This document shows positions 27,101 to 36,278 of a stretch of 64,000 nucleotides of DNA, piece after piece (the stretch's first letter is position 1; each line of letters begins with the position of its first letter). The stretch is taken from NCBI RefSeq assembly GCF_030936135.1, contig NC_082617.1:3468001-3532000 (forward strand). Reading direction: 5' to 3'. The notes below the pieces were generated by a model that was not told where the DNA came from, made no database searches, and worked only from the letters and a program-made list of their open reading frames with translations. Source of the stretch: Gavia stellata (taxonomy: Eukaryota; Chordata; Aves; Gaviiformes; Gaviidae). Made by a program: the position numbers and the translations under genes.

Positions 27101-30100
27101 TACGGGGGAAATCGGAGAAAAAGGCCATAAAGGAGAGAAGGGCCAAGAGGGTTTGCTGGCAAGTACAGAGAGGGGCTGCCTCAGCCCACCGGGCTCCCAG
27201 CATCCCCACAGGCTGGCGGTTGGGTGCTGGGTGCCAAGGAGGGGGGCTCACCCTCGTCGGGAAACCTTGGGCTCCAGGAGCTGCAGAAAATACTAGGAAT
27301 TGGCAAATCTCTATAATTAGGGAGTTCGTGTCTCATGGGCACAACTCCAAAATTGGGTCTTGTTGGCATAATAGGGCAGTTTGGACTTACTGGGTGGTTG
27401 GGGTTAATGCTGCCTCCAGCCAAACTCCAGCCTCCTGCCCCCCAGCCGGGCTGGGACCCTGCTGAGCATGTCTCCCTCTGTGTCCCAGGGCCAGGTCGGT
27501 GTCACTGGAGCTGCGGGACCTTCTGGAGCCAGAGGGCGGTTTGTAAGTCAGATCATGTCCCTCCTCCCTTTTTGCCTGATCATATACTTGGTGGGGGGAT
27601 GTGTGTGTGACTGGAAGCACTGGGCAGGGTTGAATCAATGGGGCTCCTTTGCTTGTGCCCTGAACAGGGTGGGACGGGTCTCCAAGGTCCTCCTGGGCTT
27701 GACGGTCCCGAGGGAGTGAAGGTACGGTGGGGTGAGGGCTCCAACCCTTCATCTCTGGGTGAAAAGCCCTTTTCTGCTCTGGTCCCAAGCTCTGCTTTCT
27801 GCCTCTGGCTGATGGGGGACGTGGTGGGGCTGGCTGTGGTGGAGGAGCTGGGTCAGACCTGGGCAGGCTGGTGACCTGGGGGACCTGCCATGGGGCCCTC
27901 CCTGCCTTGTTGCCTGAGATCCAAAGTCAACAAGGCAAGGAAGGAGTTTTCCAGGGACAGAGCTGTTTCCCCTTCTTCCCCAGGGAGATCCAGGGCCACG
28001 AGGCATGGACGGACCCGCTGGTGCTGCAGGATTAGAGGTACTGATGCCTGGGATCTTGTAGAGCCGGGAGCTGCCCGGCTTCCCCAGTGCTTCACCATTT
28101 CCAATACAAACCAAAGCCAAAGGGTTTATTGCCCCTTAACTGCCCAGGCCAGGAGGCTCAGGAGTGAGGAGGGGTTTTAAATGCCTCGTGGCTTGGCACT
28201 GACTCCCAGGAGGTACTCACATGCCTCCACCCCAAAAATCAGACCATTTCAGTCTGGGACCAGGGATGCCTTGTGGAAGACCTGTTCCTGCTATCAAATC
28301 ATGTTCACTCCCACGAGGTGCCCAGGTGCTGCCTGGGCATGTGCCTTGGCCACCTGAACGTGGTACGAGGGAGAGGATGCTTAGAATACCTGCCGAGGGC
28401 CTGAGTGCGAAGCACATGGTGGTGACGGGTTTATTCTCAATGCCCAACATGACCGCAGGGACTCGCTGGAGATGACGGAGCCAAGGGAGATGGCGGCAAG
28501 CCCGGTCCAGTGGTGAGTACCAGCCCTGCCCCTGCAGAACTTCCCTGGGAGCGAGGTTTGGTGGCATCTTGTGATGGAGCAGCAGAGCCTGGAGCTGGGG
28601 CTGTGTGTCACCCGCGGGGTGGCCTCAAAGCGAGCTCTGCCAGCCCAAGTGCCAGGCTGTGACTCCCGGGTCCTGCCCTGCAATGGCTTTGTAACTGAGT
28701 CATCGTTTCCTTGGTTTCCCTCGAGCCAAAGCTCCATAAAGGCGTTTTAATACAGCTATTAAAAACTGTGCAAAAGTGCTGCGGTTGTTGTGCAATTAAC
28801 GCTCGGCTGTCAGAGTCTGCCTGAGGCAGATCCAGGGCATTTGGCTTCCCCCTCCTCTGCTTTCACAGATGCAGGTGTCCGTAAGGTCAGAGGGCTCCAA
28901 GAACCGCCCCGTGCTCAGGACCACTTGCGCTGCCCTGAGATGCATTTTATGGTCGTGGTCGTGACACGCACAGAGCCACAGATGTGCTATTGATGCCCTG
29001 TGCACGGCTGCAGGATAAAACCCATTTGCATCCCAGTTTTCCCATGTTGCAGTGCCGCTCTGCCCAGGCAAGACACGTCCTTTACTTGGGCGGTTGCCTT
29101 TGCTGGGAGAGGTCAGGATGCAGAATAAACTCTGGGAGGATTTGCAAAGCAGTCAGCGAGAGCCGTCGCTCTGTGTAGATGAAGCCTCTCGAGGGGCGGC
29201 TGCTCGGACCCTGCTCCCGATGGGGTGGGCTGGGGTGTAACCGATGCCCCTGTCTGTGTGCACTGCAGGGCGCAGCGGGTGCCCGGGGGCCAGCGGGTGC
29301 CCCCGGGCTCCGGGGCTACACGGGGCATGAAGGAGCCAGAGGAGCAGTGGGTGCCAAGGGAGAGCCGGGCCGGCAGGTAACTCCTCTCTCTGCCGTGGGG
29401 ACGGGCAGGGGGACATCCCCGCAGGGTGGCCCTCCCCGGCACAGCTCCGGCACCAGAGGACCCTGGGGGGAACAACCCCAGTCTAGACCCCAGCGCAAGG
29501 CAGGCGGCTTTGGGCTCACCCTCCTGCCTTCCCCCAAATAACCCGGAGCTGATGCTGATGCCGATGCCAGCCTTGTGTTTTGTCCCCAAATGAACTCAGG
29601 GTCCTCTCGGGCCACCGGGTGAAGCTGGAGCCACGGGGCTGAGCGGCAGCGAGGTGAGTGGGCTCTTCTGCTGCCCCATTTCTTTGCCTCCAGCTTTTCT
29701 CACAGCCCAGGTCTGTGCTACTCTGACAGCCTGCCTGGGATTTGGGTGAATAACCCTGGAGCTTATTTTTCAGAGCTGGGTTGATTTTTTGTTTTCCTCC
29801 CTAGGGCCTGGCGGGTGCGAAAGGAGAGCTGGGCAAGCCGGGAAAACCGGGGCAAACGGTGAGGAGTGGGATGGAGCCATACTGGTTCTCCCTGGCACAG
29901 GCAGTGGGGTGCTGGGATCTCCCAGCTGCGGTAAGGTCCCACATGGGCAGCATCTCCTGCTCCTGAAACACCCCCATGGCCCCGCTCTGCCCAGCCTGCT
30001 CCAGAGAGGGGCAAAAATCAGAAATGGAGACTTCAGCTTAGAGCATCCTCCTGTGCACGCCGTGGCAAAAGCGGGGAGGGAGGCTGGGCGGGGACATCCC

Positions 30101-33100
30101 TGGCACCACATCCTTATGGAGGGGTTTCCTTCTCCTTTGGGATTTTAGGGGTCTCCGGGACAAGCCGGTCCTAAAGGGCGGAAAGGTCGCAAAGGAGAAA
30201 AGGTACCTCCGAAATCCTCCTCTGTGGATGGCACCCGAGGGGGACCGGCCACCGGCTGTGGGGTGGCTGAGCCTGAGCTGGTCAAGCCTCTTGTGGTCCA
30301 TGGAGAGAAACCAGGGGGAATCGCCCTGGGGGTCTCCCCGCTGTAAAGGCAACCGTGCATCAGTGCCTGGCAAGCACAGAGCCCTTAGACGCTCTTGGGT
30401 TGCCTTGGCTGGTTTTTGGGTGAGGGGCTGGCAGGTCTCCCCAGCTCAGCCCCCTCCAGCCCCACAGGGCTGCCTCCATCCTGGGTCAGGTGCCCTTGAG
30501 GGGGGACAGGGGACCTCCCCTTCCCTGGCCAGCTCTGCACCATGCCCTTGGTGTCCATCTCCCCAGTCCCACAGCACCTGGTGAGCTCTGTCCCTGTCTC
30601 CACGCAGGCAGCAGCCCCTTTTCCCCAGTCCCAGTCTGGGATGTTGCTGGGCTACTGGTGACCTATGTCTCCCATCTCTTCTTCCCCCAGGGCAATGCAG
30701 GGAGTGAAGGGGAAGAAGGGGTCCCCGGAGAAACTGGCAGACGGGTAAATGGCACCGTTGTCCCAATGGGGGGTGGCGGGAAGCATGGGGCTGATGCTTG
30801 GAGCCCACGGAGGCCTTGCAGAGGGGCCCCGGTTCGCTGGGGGCTCAGCATCCCCGGGCGGGCAGCGAGGGGGATGTGGGGTGGCCGGCTTAGCGCCTTT
30901 TACAGGCTTGGATTGCTCGTGAGTCTTTAATCTGTTGTGCCCAGGGCAAGCGAGGCAAGGCGGGCCACCGGCCCCCGAGAGGCCCCCGGGGACCCAAGGT
31001 AGGTCGGCTTTGCCCCCCTGGGGCGAGGGCTGCGTTGGCACCCTGGCAGTTGGGGGGGGCTCCCACCTGCCCGAGCCCCTGGCTTAGAAAAGGATAAGCC
31101 ACTACAGGGGCATCACATAGCTGGAGGGCTCTGTGTCCCCTGTCCCAACCAGCCCAAGGAGGGGGTCTCCCGCACCCCCAGCCCCCATGGGTTTCTCTCC
31201 CTGCAAGAGGCACCGGGGCATCGCTCCTGCCTTGCTCTCATGCTGCACCGCTGCGCCCACCAGCCAGGGCCTCTCGCTTTTGCATTTCAGGGCTCCCCAG
31301 GCGACGAGGGGCTGCAAGGACCCCAGGGCCCCCAAGGACCCCACGTGAGTACGAGCTTGGAGGTTTTGGGGTGCTGGCTGCGGGTACCACTGTGCAGCCC
31401 AGCTCTGCGGGACCCATTTAAAGACCCATTTAAAACAAGTGAAGTTGCTCGGTGTTTCACCCATCTCATCTTGCCTTCTCCTCCCAAATTAGCATCCCCG
31501 CAGTGTGTGCACAGTCAGGCAAATCCCATAATTTCCAATATGTTGTTCTAGGGGCCAAAATACTTCCTTTCCAGTTAAGCATCTGATGCCTGGCAGTGCT
31601 GAGCGCTTGTAGAGGACTGTGCCCACGTTCCCAGAGAGCTGCCATGGCCGGAGGGACCGGCTGCACTGCAGCAGCCAGCATTGGCCAAAAAAAACCTACT
31701 CAAATATTATTTTTAATTACTGGAAATTGTTTTTTCTCTATTTAAAATAAAAACCCTGGCTTTGAAAACTTCACAAAAGAAAGCCAGGATGTTTTGCGAC
31801 CAGCCAAGGGACGCAAACTGCGTTTTTAACAGGGTTTGCTGAGGGATCCTTCCGAAAGCAAAAATCAAAGATACGATGAGAAAATGCCTCAAAGTTTCTA
31901 AAACTGCCTGAAGTTCTCGGAATCCTGGCAGCAACCTAGGTTGTGGGGAGGTCCCTCCTTGCCAGGGAGCGGGCGGGAGGAGCCCAGCCACAGGGTGATG
32001 CGGTGCCGCATCGTTTCTCTCTTAGGGCATCCCAGGGCTGAAGGGCATGAAAGGAGACCCTGGACCGAAAGGACACAAGGTGGGTGGCATGCACCGGGCA
32101 CAGTGGGGACTCTGGGCACAGGCTAGCATTTAATTTGCTGGATGCCATCACTTGTTCCCCTCTTCTTGAACCCTGATAGCTGCAGCATCCTTCGTTAGGG
32201 GTTGACTACTACATCCCCAGGTGCCAGGAGATGGGACCTTTAGACTTTCTCCAAAACCAGGTCCTTTTCCTCTCCATCCTCCCGGAGTCTCAAGCAGCAG
32301 CGTGTACAGTCTTTTAATCCCCTGCTCTCAGCACTGCTGTTGACGCAGCATGGGCACGTACCTCCTCTGTGTCATTGCTGATGGATCCAACCTTGGCCCG
32401 AGGAGCCGAGTGTATCCTCACGGTCCCATCCGTCAGCCGCAAGGCTGTAAATAAGACTGACAGGCAGTCCCTGGCGGAGGGTAGTTGCTTGCATCCTTCA
32501 GGAAGATGAAACCCCGGTAATAAATACAGCTTTAAATTTATTGCGAGCTAAATGAGCAATGGCAGAAGCTAAAGTCCAGGGCATTCAGCGAGGCCAGAGC
32601 AGGCGGAGGGGAGGCTGCGGGCAGCCGCTGTGCTGGGGTTTCTTCCCCTGCTTCACCGGATTTCAGCACACAAGAAATTGTCTTTATTTTCTCAAAGTGT
32701 TTCCTGGGAACTTCCGAGGTTTTCCTGAATGTTATTTTAGTCTGGAATGATAAAATACTTTGTTTGGCCTTTGCAGCTGAGCAGGGGAGGCAGACGCTCC
32801 ATCACGCCTCCTCCTTCCCCAGCAATGACGCTGCAGTAATTCTACCAAATCGAAAGGGTGTTTTTCAGAAATTTTGCAGCCAGCCATAACTGGGAATTTC
32901 CCATTTCCAGCTGCTTGCTGGAGGCCAGGAGATGTTTGGCCTTAGGAAATGTCCCCAAGCAGGTATCTGCTGCCAGGGTCAGGCAGCGAGCAAAACCTCT
33001 GTTGCCTACCTGATTAAATACCATTGATGGAGTAACTACAGCAGGGTTCCTGACACCCACCTTCTGGGGCAGAGCTGGCATGGTTGGGTGTCCCAGGGGA

Positions 33101-36100
33101 GTATCTATTCTCCTCTGTGCCACCAAAGCTCTCCCTGACTGTCTCCTAGGGCGAGAAGGGCAGCATGGGTGACCTGGGCCAGCAAGGGGACGATGGCTTC
33201 AAGGTGCGTGAAGGGTTTTGCTCTCTTCCTCCATCCCCTTGGTCCCTTGTCACTCTGTGTGATGCCCTGCCACGTCTCCTAGGGCAAACCGGGACCCCAT
33301 GGCATCCCCGGGAGGCCGGGACCCAAGGGACAGCAGGTAAGGGCAGGGTGGAGGGAAATAGGAGGAACAGAGATGAGTATTTGGGGTGAATTCCTCATCT
33401 TTCTGTACAAAATCCACCTGGGGAAGGGGCTGGGTTGTAGAAGGATGTAGGGCTGGGGGATTCCCCGTGCAGCACCCTGACCTCCTCCGGTGTCTTTGCA
33501 GGGTGACACTGGCCCCCCCGGCCCACGGGGACACCCCGGCTTCCCCGGGACGCCGGTGAGTCCTTCGCCCTCCTGGCAGGTTTGGGGTTTGCTCCTGGTC
33601 CCGCAGGAGTTATGCTGGGATGGGGCTTCGATCCCGCCTGCTTCCCTCTTAGCCGGGTCTTGTCCTTCTCTTCCAGGGCTTGTCCGGACCCAAAGTAAGT
33701 AGAGGGGAGCGCCTGGAGCTGGGCTGACTGCAGGGCATCCTCCCCTCTCTCCCTGGGGTGCAGGGTGGCCCCATGGGGCACCCCAGGGTGCCGCTCAGCA
33801 TGGCAGCATCTCGCCACCTTACTTTTCTTCCCTGCTTCGGCAGGGGCTGAAAGGCTTCCCAGGGCTGCCGGGACCCAGGGGCACGCCGGGACTGCCGGTA
33901 AGCAGAGCTGCTAACGTCCCTCGTGCCAAAATTTGGGTCCCTTGCTCCCCCAAATTTGGCAGCAAGGTCCCGCCATGCCATGCCATGGGGATAGCGGGCT
34001 GCTGGCGGCGGAGCCATGAGTGTGGTGGGGGGCTCGTGGGCAGCAGCCAGCATTGTCATTGTCACCCAGGGTCTCGCCGGCCCCCCTGGTCCCAGCGGAC
34101 CCCCGCTCGCGCTGTCCAGGGAGGAGCTGCGGGTGAGTGCGTTGGAGAGGCGATGCTGCATGGGGGAGAGGGGGGGAAGGGGCTGACAGCGATGCTGTCC
34201 CATGTCCCACTGCTCCTGAGGTCCTCTGTGCACAAGGACCAAGGTCCTTGCACAAAGAGCAAGCAGATACTTTTAATCCCTCTCCCAACACGCCTGTCCT
34301 TGTCCCCTGCATGTCCCATCCCCTCCCTGAGCACATGGTGATGGTCCTGGCCAAAATAAGAGGGGATGCTAATGCCAGCTTGGTTATATCCCCCACTTTT
34401 TCTTTCAGCACCTAATTTATTCCTCCAACCACCTGAATTACACCGCGGTCTGGGCTCTGCTGCACACCCTGAGCCAGGAGCTGCAAGCCCTCGTTGAGCA
34501 TCCCAACGGCACCAAAACCAAACCGGCAGCCACCTGCAAGGAGCTGCTGCTGGCTCACCCCAGCCTGCCTGACGGTACTGGGGTGCACATGGTGTCCCCC
34601 CACGTTGGACCCGGATCCGGTCAGCCCTCCCCGCGCCGGGACGGCGCGGGAAGGGCTGACCGGATCCGGGTCCAACGTGGGGGGGACAGGCAGCTCTTTG
34701 CAATTAAGAAGGGATGAGGATTTGGGGAATGAGCTCAGCTGGGTTTCATGGGCATCCCTGGAGCAACAGGATGGCAGCCAGGCTGCATCCCAGGAGGATG
34801 GAGGTTGCAGCCAGGGATGTGCCACAAGCTGAGATAGAATGGCATCGTGTGACATCCTCCCCATGCCAAAAACCGGGTGCCAGGAGCTCCCCTCTGCCTC
34901 CTTCCAGGGCAATACTACATTGACCCCAACCAGGGCAGTCCCCAGGATGCACTGGTGGCCTTCTGCAACTTCACGGCGGGGGGCGAGACCTGCATAGCCC
35001 CCGTCCACAACCAGGTATGGGGTGGCTTTCATGGAGGACCTCCAGCCCCGTGTTACTGCTCAGGGTGGGCGAGGATGGGGGGCTGGTGTGGCTGGTGAGG
35101 GACAGTGTGGCCGGTCCCTTGCCGTGGTGACTGCTGCCATCACAGGGAGCTGTTGGAGCAGTTTAGGGTGAGGATCCTGGTCGCAGTGTGTGAGCAGGCT
35201 GCAGGGACAAGTCACACGCATGAGCTGGTATAGCTGGATCCTTGTCCTGGTGGTGCCACCATCCCCCACTGGGACAGCGTGACATGGTCCCCCCCCTCTC
35301 CTTGCAGGTCCCCATCAAGGCTTGGCTGAGCACCTACGCCTCCGAGGACACCTTCGAGTGGTTCAGTGCCCTGCCCGGGGGCTTCTTGGTGAGTGCCCAG
35401 CTAGGACAGCTGAGGGGACACAAAGCTCCTCATGGGGTCAGGAGTCTCCTAGTGCCTGTCCCGCTGCAGTGGGGCGATGCCTGGGCACAGGGTCCCGCTG
35501 GCTCTGCACAGTGGGACACGACACCGCTACCCGGTTTTCTCTCTCCTTGTCCCTGCAGCTGGAGTACGTGGGGGCCAGCCCGGTGCAGCTCCGCTTCCTC
35601 CGCCTGCACAGCCGCCTGGCCACCCAGAAGGTCTCCTACTCCTGCAGACCGGCCCCGGAGCAGGGCCAGCCCCAGCCGGAGAAGGAAATCCGCTTCCTGG
35701 CCGACTCCCGGGAGCAGAGCTATGCAGCCAGCCTACAAGGCTGCGTGGTAAGCTTGGCTGTGGCTGGACCCTTTTCCCTGCCTGGAAGAGCCCCCCGACA
35801 TTTGCAGAGCCCCTCGGCATGTGTTTGCAGCCCCAGGGTTTGGGATAGACCGAAGGTGTCGCACAGTGGGATGGGGATGGAGAGCATCCTCTCCCCGGGC
35901 CCAAGGAGCTGCCCCGGTCTTGGGGAGCGGGCTGGGATGTGGCAGGGGACAGGGTGCGCTCCGGGGGATACTGGGGAGGCCACCTCGCTGGAGAAGCTGT
36001 GTAGGGCTGGGGGCCTGGCTCCCGTGGGGTTTTGGGGTGAATTAAGGAGCAACTGGAGCAGCAAAGGGGACAGTGGGTGCTTCAAGAGGGTTTCGGTGCT

Positions 36101-36278
36101 GCTCAGCTGCCCCCGGTGCTCGTTTCAGCTGGACAACGAGTCCTCCATCACCGACACCATCTTCCAGTTCACCACGGAGGAGCTCTCCCTGCTGCCCCTG
36201 CGGGACCTGGCCGTCTTTCACAATGGTGACGCCTCGCACCAGTTTGGTTTCACAGTCGGACCGGTTTGCTTCAGCTGA
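1624..36278 (+). CDS. Fibrillar procollagen alpha chain, type V/XI-like (partial, 5' end outside window)
   Basis: This is the gene-level entry; exon lists are in the sub-entries. Sixty-one exons encode about 1324 residues: a 15-residue minor-helix piece, a non-collagenous hinge, a 1014-residue Gly-X-Y helix, and a 239-residue C-terminal extension with a COLF domain. Almost all helix exons are 45, 54 or 108 bp, phase 0, starting with a Gly codon. The 1014-residue length and the lysines at helix positions 84 and 924 match alpha1(V)/alpha1(XI) register. The hinge just before the helix and the C-propeptide motif [10 protein letters not shown] also point to the B clade. COL24A1/COL27A1 are less likely because their helices are shorter and interrupted. 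The product should be secreted and assembled into collagen trimers. The frame is intact throughout, so it is not an obvious pseudogene. Exact orthology is not resolved: COL5A1, COL5A3, COL11A1, COL11A2 or an unnamed paralogue. Confidence 0.93.
2671..6155. other. Collagen intron, 3.5 kb
   Basis: This is the longest intron of the gene in the window. It is unique-looking sequence with short homopolymers (T runs near 4673-4712 and at 5577-5592, and T-rich sequence at 6116-6133 before the acceptor). No Gly-X-Y coding segment flanked by splice sites was found on either strand, and no recognisable repeat family. Confidence 0.5.
6297..17667 (+). CDS. Collagen exons: major helix residues 1-306
   Basis: Exons: 6297-6350, 7176-7229, 10122-10229, 10948-11001, 12456-12509, 12640-12684, 12952-13005, 13761-13805, 14200-14253, 14340-14384, 14746-14799, 15204-15248, 15503-15556, 16372-16416, 17052-17105, 17560-17667. 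Sizes are 45, 54 or 108 bp, all phase 0. The first exon begins RKP, a non-Gly triplet, and the uninterrupted helix starts at the following GAP, numbered 1. Lys84 falls in GEKGEE (exon 10948); the KGHR cross-link motif of alpha1(V) at this place has lost its His-Arg. Cysteines occur at helix positions 18 (GPC), 164 (GCR) and 254 (GCR), unusual for a fibrillar helix. The donor of 14340-14384 (gtacat) is weaker than its neighbours; acceptors are pyrimidine-rich. Confidence 0.9.
7230..10121. other. Collagen intron, 2.9 kb
   Basis: No exon-like Gly-X-Y segment is visible between the exons at 7176-7229 and 10122-10229, and the helix register across them is continuous. No mobile element was recognised. 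Open frames in this stretch are GC-driven and lack family signatures. Confidence 0.5.
11073..11336 (-). mobile_element. Solo LTR-like element, endogenous retrovirus
   Basis: Read on the minus strand, this 264-bp unit begins TGTTGTGATAAG and ends CTCCAACA, giving 5-bp terminal inverted repeats (TGTTG/CAACA) typical of retroviral LTRs. Inside are a TATA-like run TATATATA (plus coordinates 11157-11164) and, 13 bp downstream, a polyadenylation signal AATAAA (11138-11143). That is the compact U3-R-U5 order of avian ERV LTRs. No obvious target-site duplication flanks it (cgaca on the left, ggctt on the right). No purine tract, primer-binding site or internal coding region was recognised, so it is best read as a solo or partial LTR. 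It lies antisense within the intron 11002-12455. Family assignment is not possible by eye. Confidence 0.72.
11337..12455. other. Remainder of collagen intron after the LTR
   Basis: The sequence is GC-rich between 11500 and 11750, with a C9-10 run at 11517-11526. A decoy splice acceptor near 11733 precedes a non-collagenous frame (GFVSQ). A T-rich tract at 11801-11818 follows. No recognisable exon, and no continuation of the retroviral element that I can support. Confidence 0.4.
17668..19372. other. Collagen intron, 1.7 kb
   Basis: No exon is found between the 108-bp exon 17560-17667 and exon 19373-19426. Register is continuous across the gap. No repeat family was recognised. Confidence 0.45.
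19373..27158 (+). CDS. Collagen exons: major helix residues 307-690
   Basis: Exons: 19373-19426, 19760-19813, 20020-20064, 20694-20747, 20997-21041, 21769-21822, 22539-22592, 22797-22850, 23100-23153, 23500-23553, 23734-23778, 24086-24130, 24802-24909, 25180-25233, 25540-25593, 25814-25867, 26166-26273, 26718-26771, 27051-27158. Three triplets lack their glycine. Exon 19373 reads GLN-SSE-GPK (Ser at 319). Exon 23734 begins ALP rather than GLP (Ala at 481). Exon 27051 reads GLG-ATT-GEI (Ala at 670). A cysteine occurs at 606 (GTC, exon 26166). Exon 27051 is exactly 108 bp only if the donor is GCAAGT, a GC-AG intron. Exon 20694 ends at a weak donor (gttccc). Each substitution keeps exon length and frame, so these are point changes and not indels. 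Confidence 0.9.
24361..24640. other. AT-rich block within collagen intron
   Basis: This block is clearly more AT-rich than the GC-rich surroundings, with several A and T homopolymers of 9-11 bases. It sits between exons 24086-24130 and 24802-24909. No coding potential or repeat family was recognised; it could be a decayed insertion or non-coding sequence. Confidence 0.3.
27489..34132 (+). CDS. Collagen exons: major helix residues 691-1014 and start of C-telopeptide
   Basis: Exons: 27489-27542, 27668-27721, 27984-28037, 28459-28512, 29269-29376, 29600-29653, 29805-29858, 30149-30202, 30691-30744, 30945-30998, 31291-31344, 32026-32079, 33150-33203, 33283-33336, 33502-33555, 33677-33694, 33844-33897, 34070-34132. 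Exon 33677-33694 is an 18-bp microexon coding GLSGPK. Exon 30945 reads GHR-PPR-GPR, a Pro in place of Gly at helix position 880. Exon 30149 carries a basic cluster, [12 protein letters not shown], which could bind heparin. Lys924 lies in GHK (exon 32026), the position of a cross-linking lysine in V/XI chains. The helix ends GPSGPP in exon 34070, followed by nine non-collagenous residues LALSREELR. Confidence 0.9.
32080..33149. other. Collagen intron, 1.07 kb
   Basis: No exon or repeat family is seen here. A short AT-rich patch at 32518-32545 contains AATAAA, which has no apparent role within the gene. Confidence 0.4.
34409..36278 (+). CDS. Collagen exons: C-propeptide (COLF/NC1 domain) and stop
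   Basis: Exons: 34409-34574, 34908-35014, 35308-35388, 35559-35747, 36129-36278 (stop TGA). The first holds a heptad-like segment ([16 protein letters not shown]) and [15 protein letters not shown]. The second holds the calcium-site motif [14 protein letters not shown] and [10 protein letters not shown]. The last ends [11 protein letters not shown]. Using the eight-cysteine numbering of fibrillar C-propeptides, C1 and C4 to C8 are present, but C2 is Ala (LLAHP where LxxCHP is usual) and C3 is Ser (NQGS for NQGC). C2-C3 is the interchain bond, while C1-C4, C5-C8 and C6-C7 are intrachain, so only the interchain pair is lost. The region before QLRFLRL is about eight residues shorter than in COL1A1 or COL3A1, where chain selectivity resides. 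Potential N-glycosylation sites: NYT, NGT, NFT, NES. No RxxR furin site is seen between helix and domain. Confidence 0.93.
34593..34688. repeat. Near-perfect 45-bp inverted repeat (hairpin)
   Basis: Left arm 34593-34637, 5-base loop GGGAC at 34638-34642, right arm 34643-34688. The arms are complementary along their length except for one mismatch (TCC against TTC) and one extra base in a C/G run. The arms contain GTTGGACCCGGATCCGGTCA and its complement. It lies in the 333-bp intron between the first two C-propeptide exons, starting 19 bases after the donor. No flanking target-site duplication is evident. As RNA it would make a very stable 96-nt stem-loop next to a splice donor. It may be a foldback element, a palindromic duplication, or (less likely) an assembly fold-back artefact. 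Confidence 0.93.

Noticed and set aside
1624..36278. Identification as COL27A1 or COL24A1, suggested by the SLC31A2 neighbourhood (human COL27A1 is also on 9q32)
   Set aside because: The helix is 1014 residues with a V/XI hinge and a V/XI-like C-propeptide ([10 protein letters not shown]), unlike the shorter interrupted helices of types XXIV and XXVII.
1624..36278. Collagen gene as a pseudogene
   Set aside because: All 61 exons are open, in phase and bordered by usable splice sites, despite the Gly substitutions.
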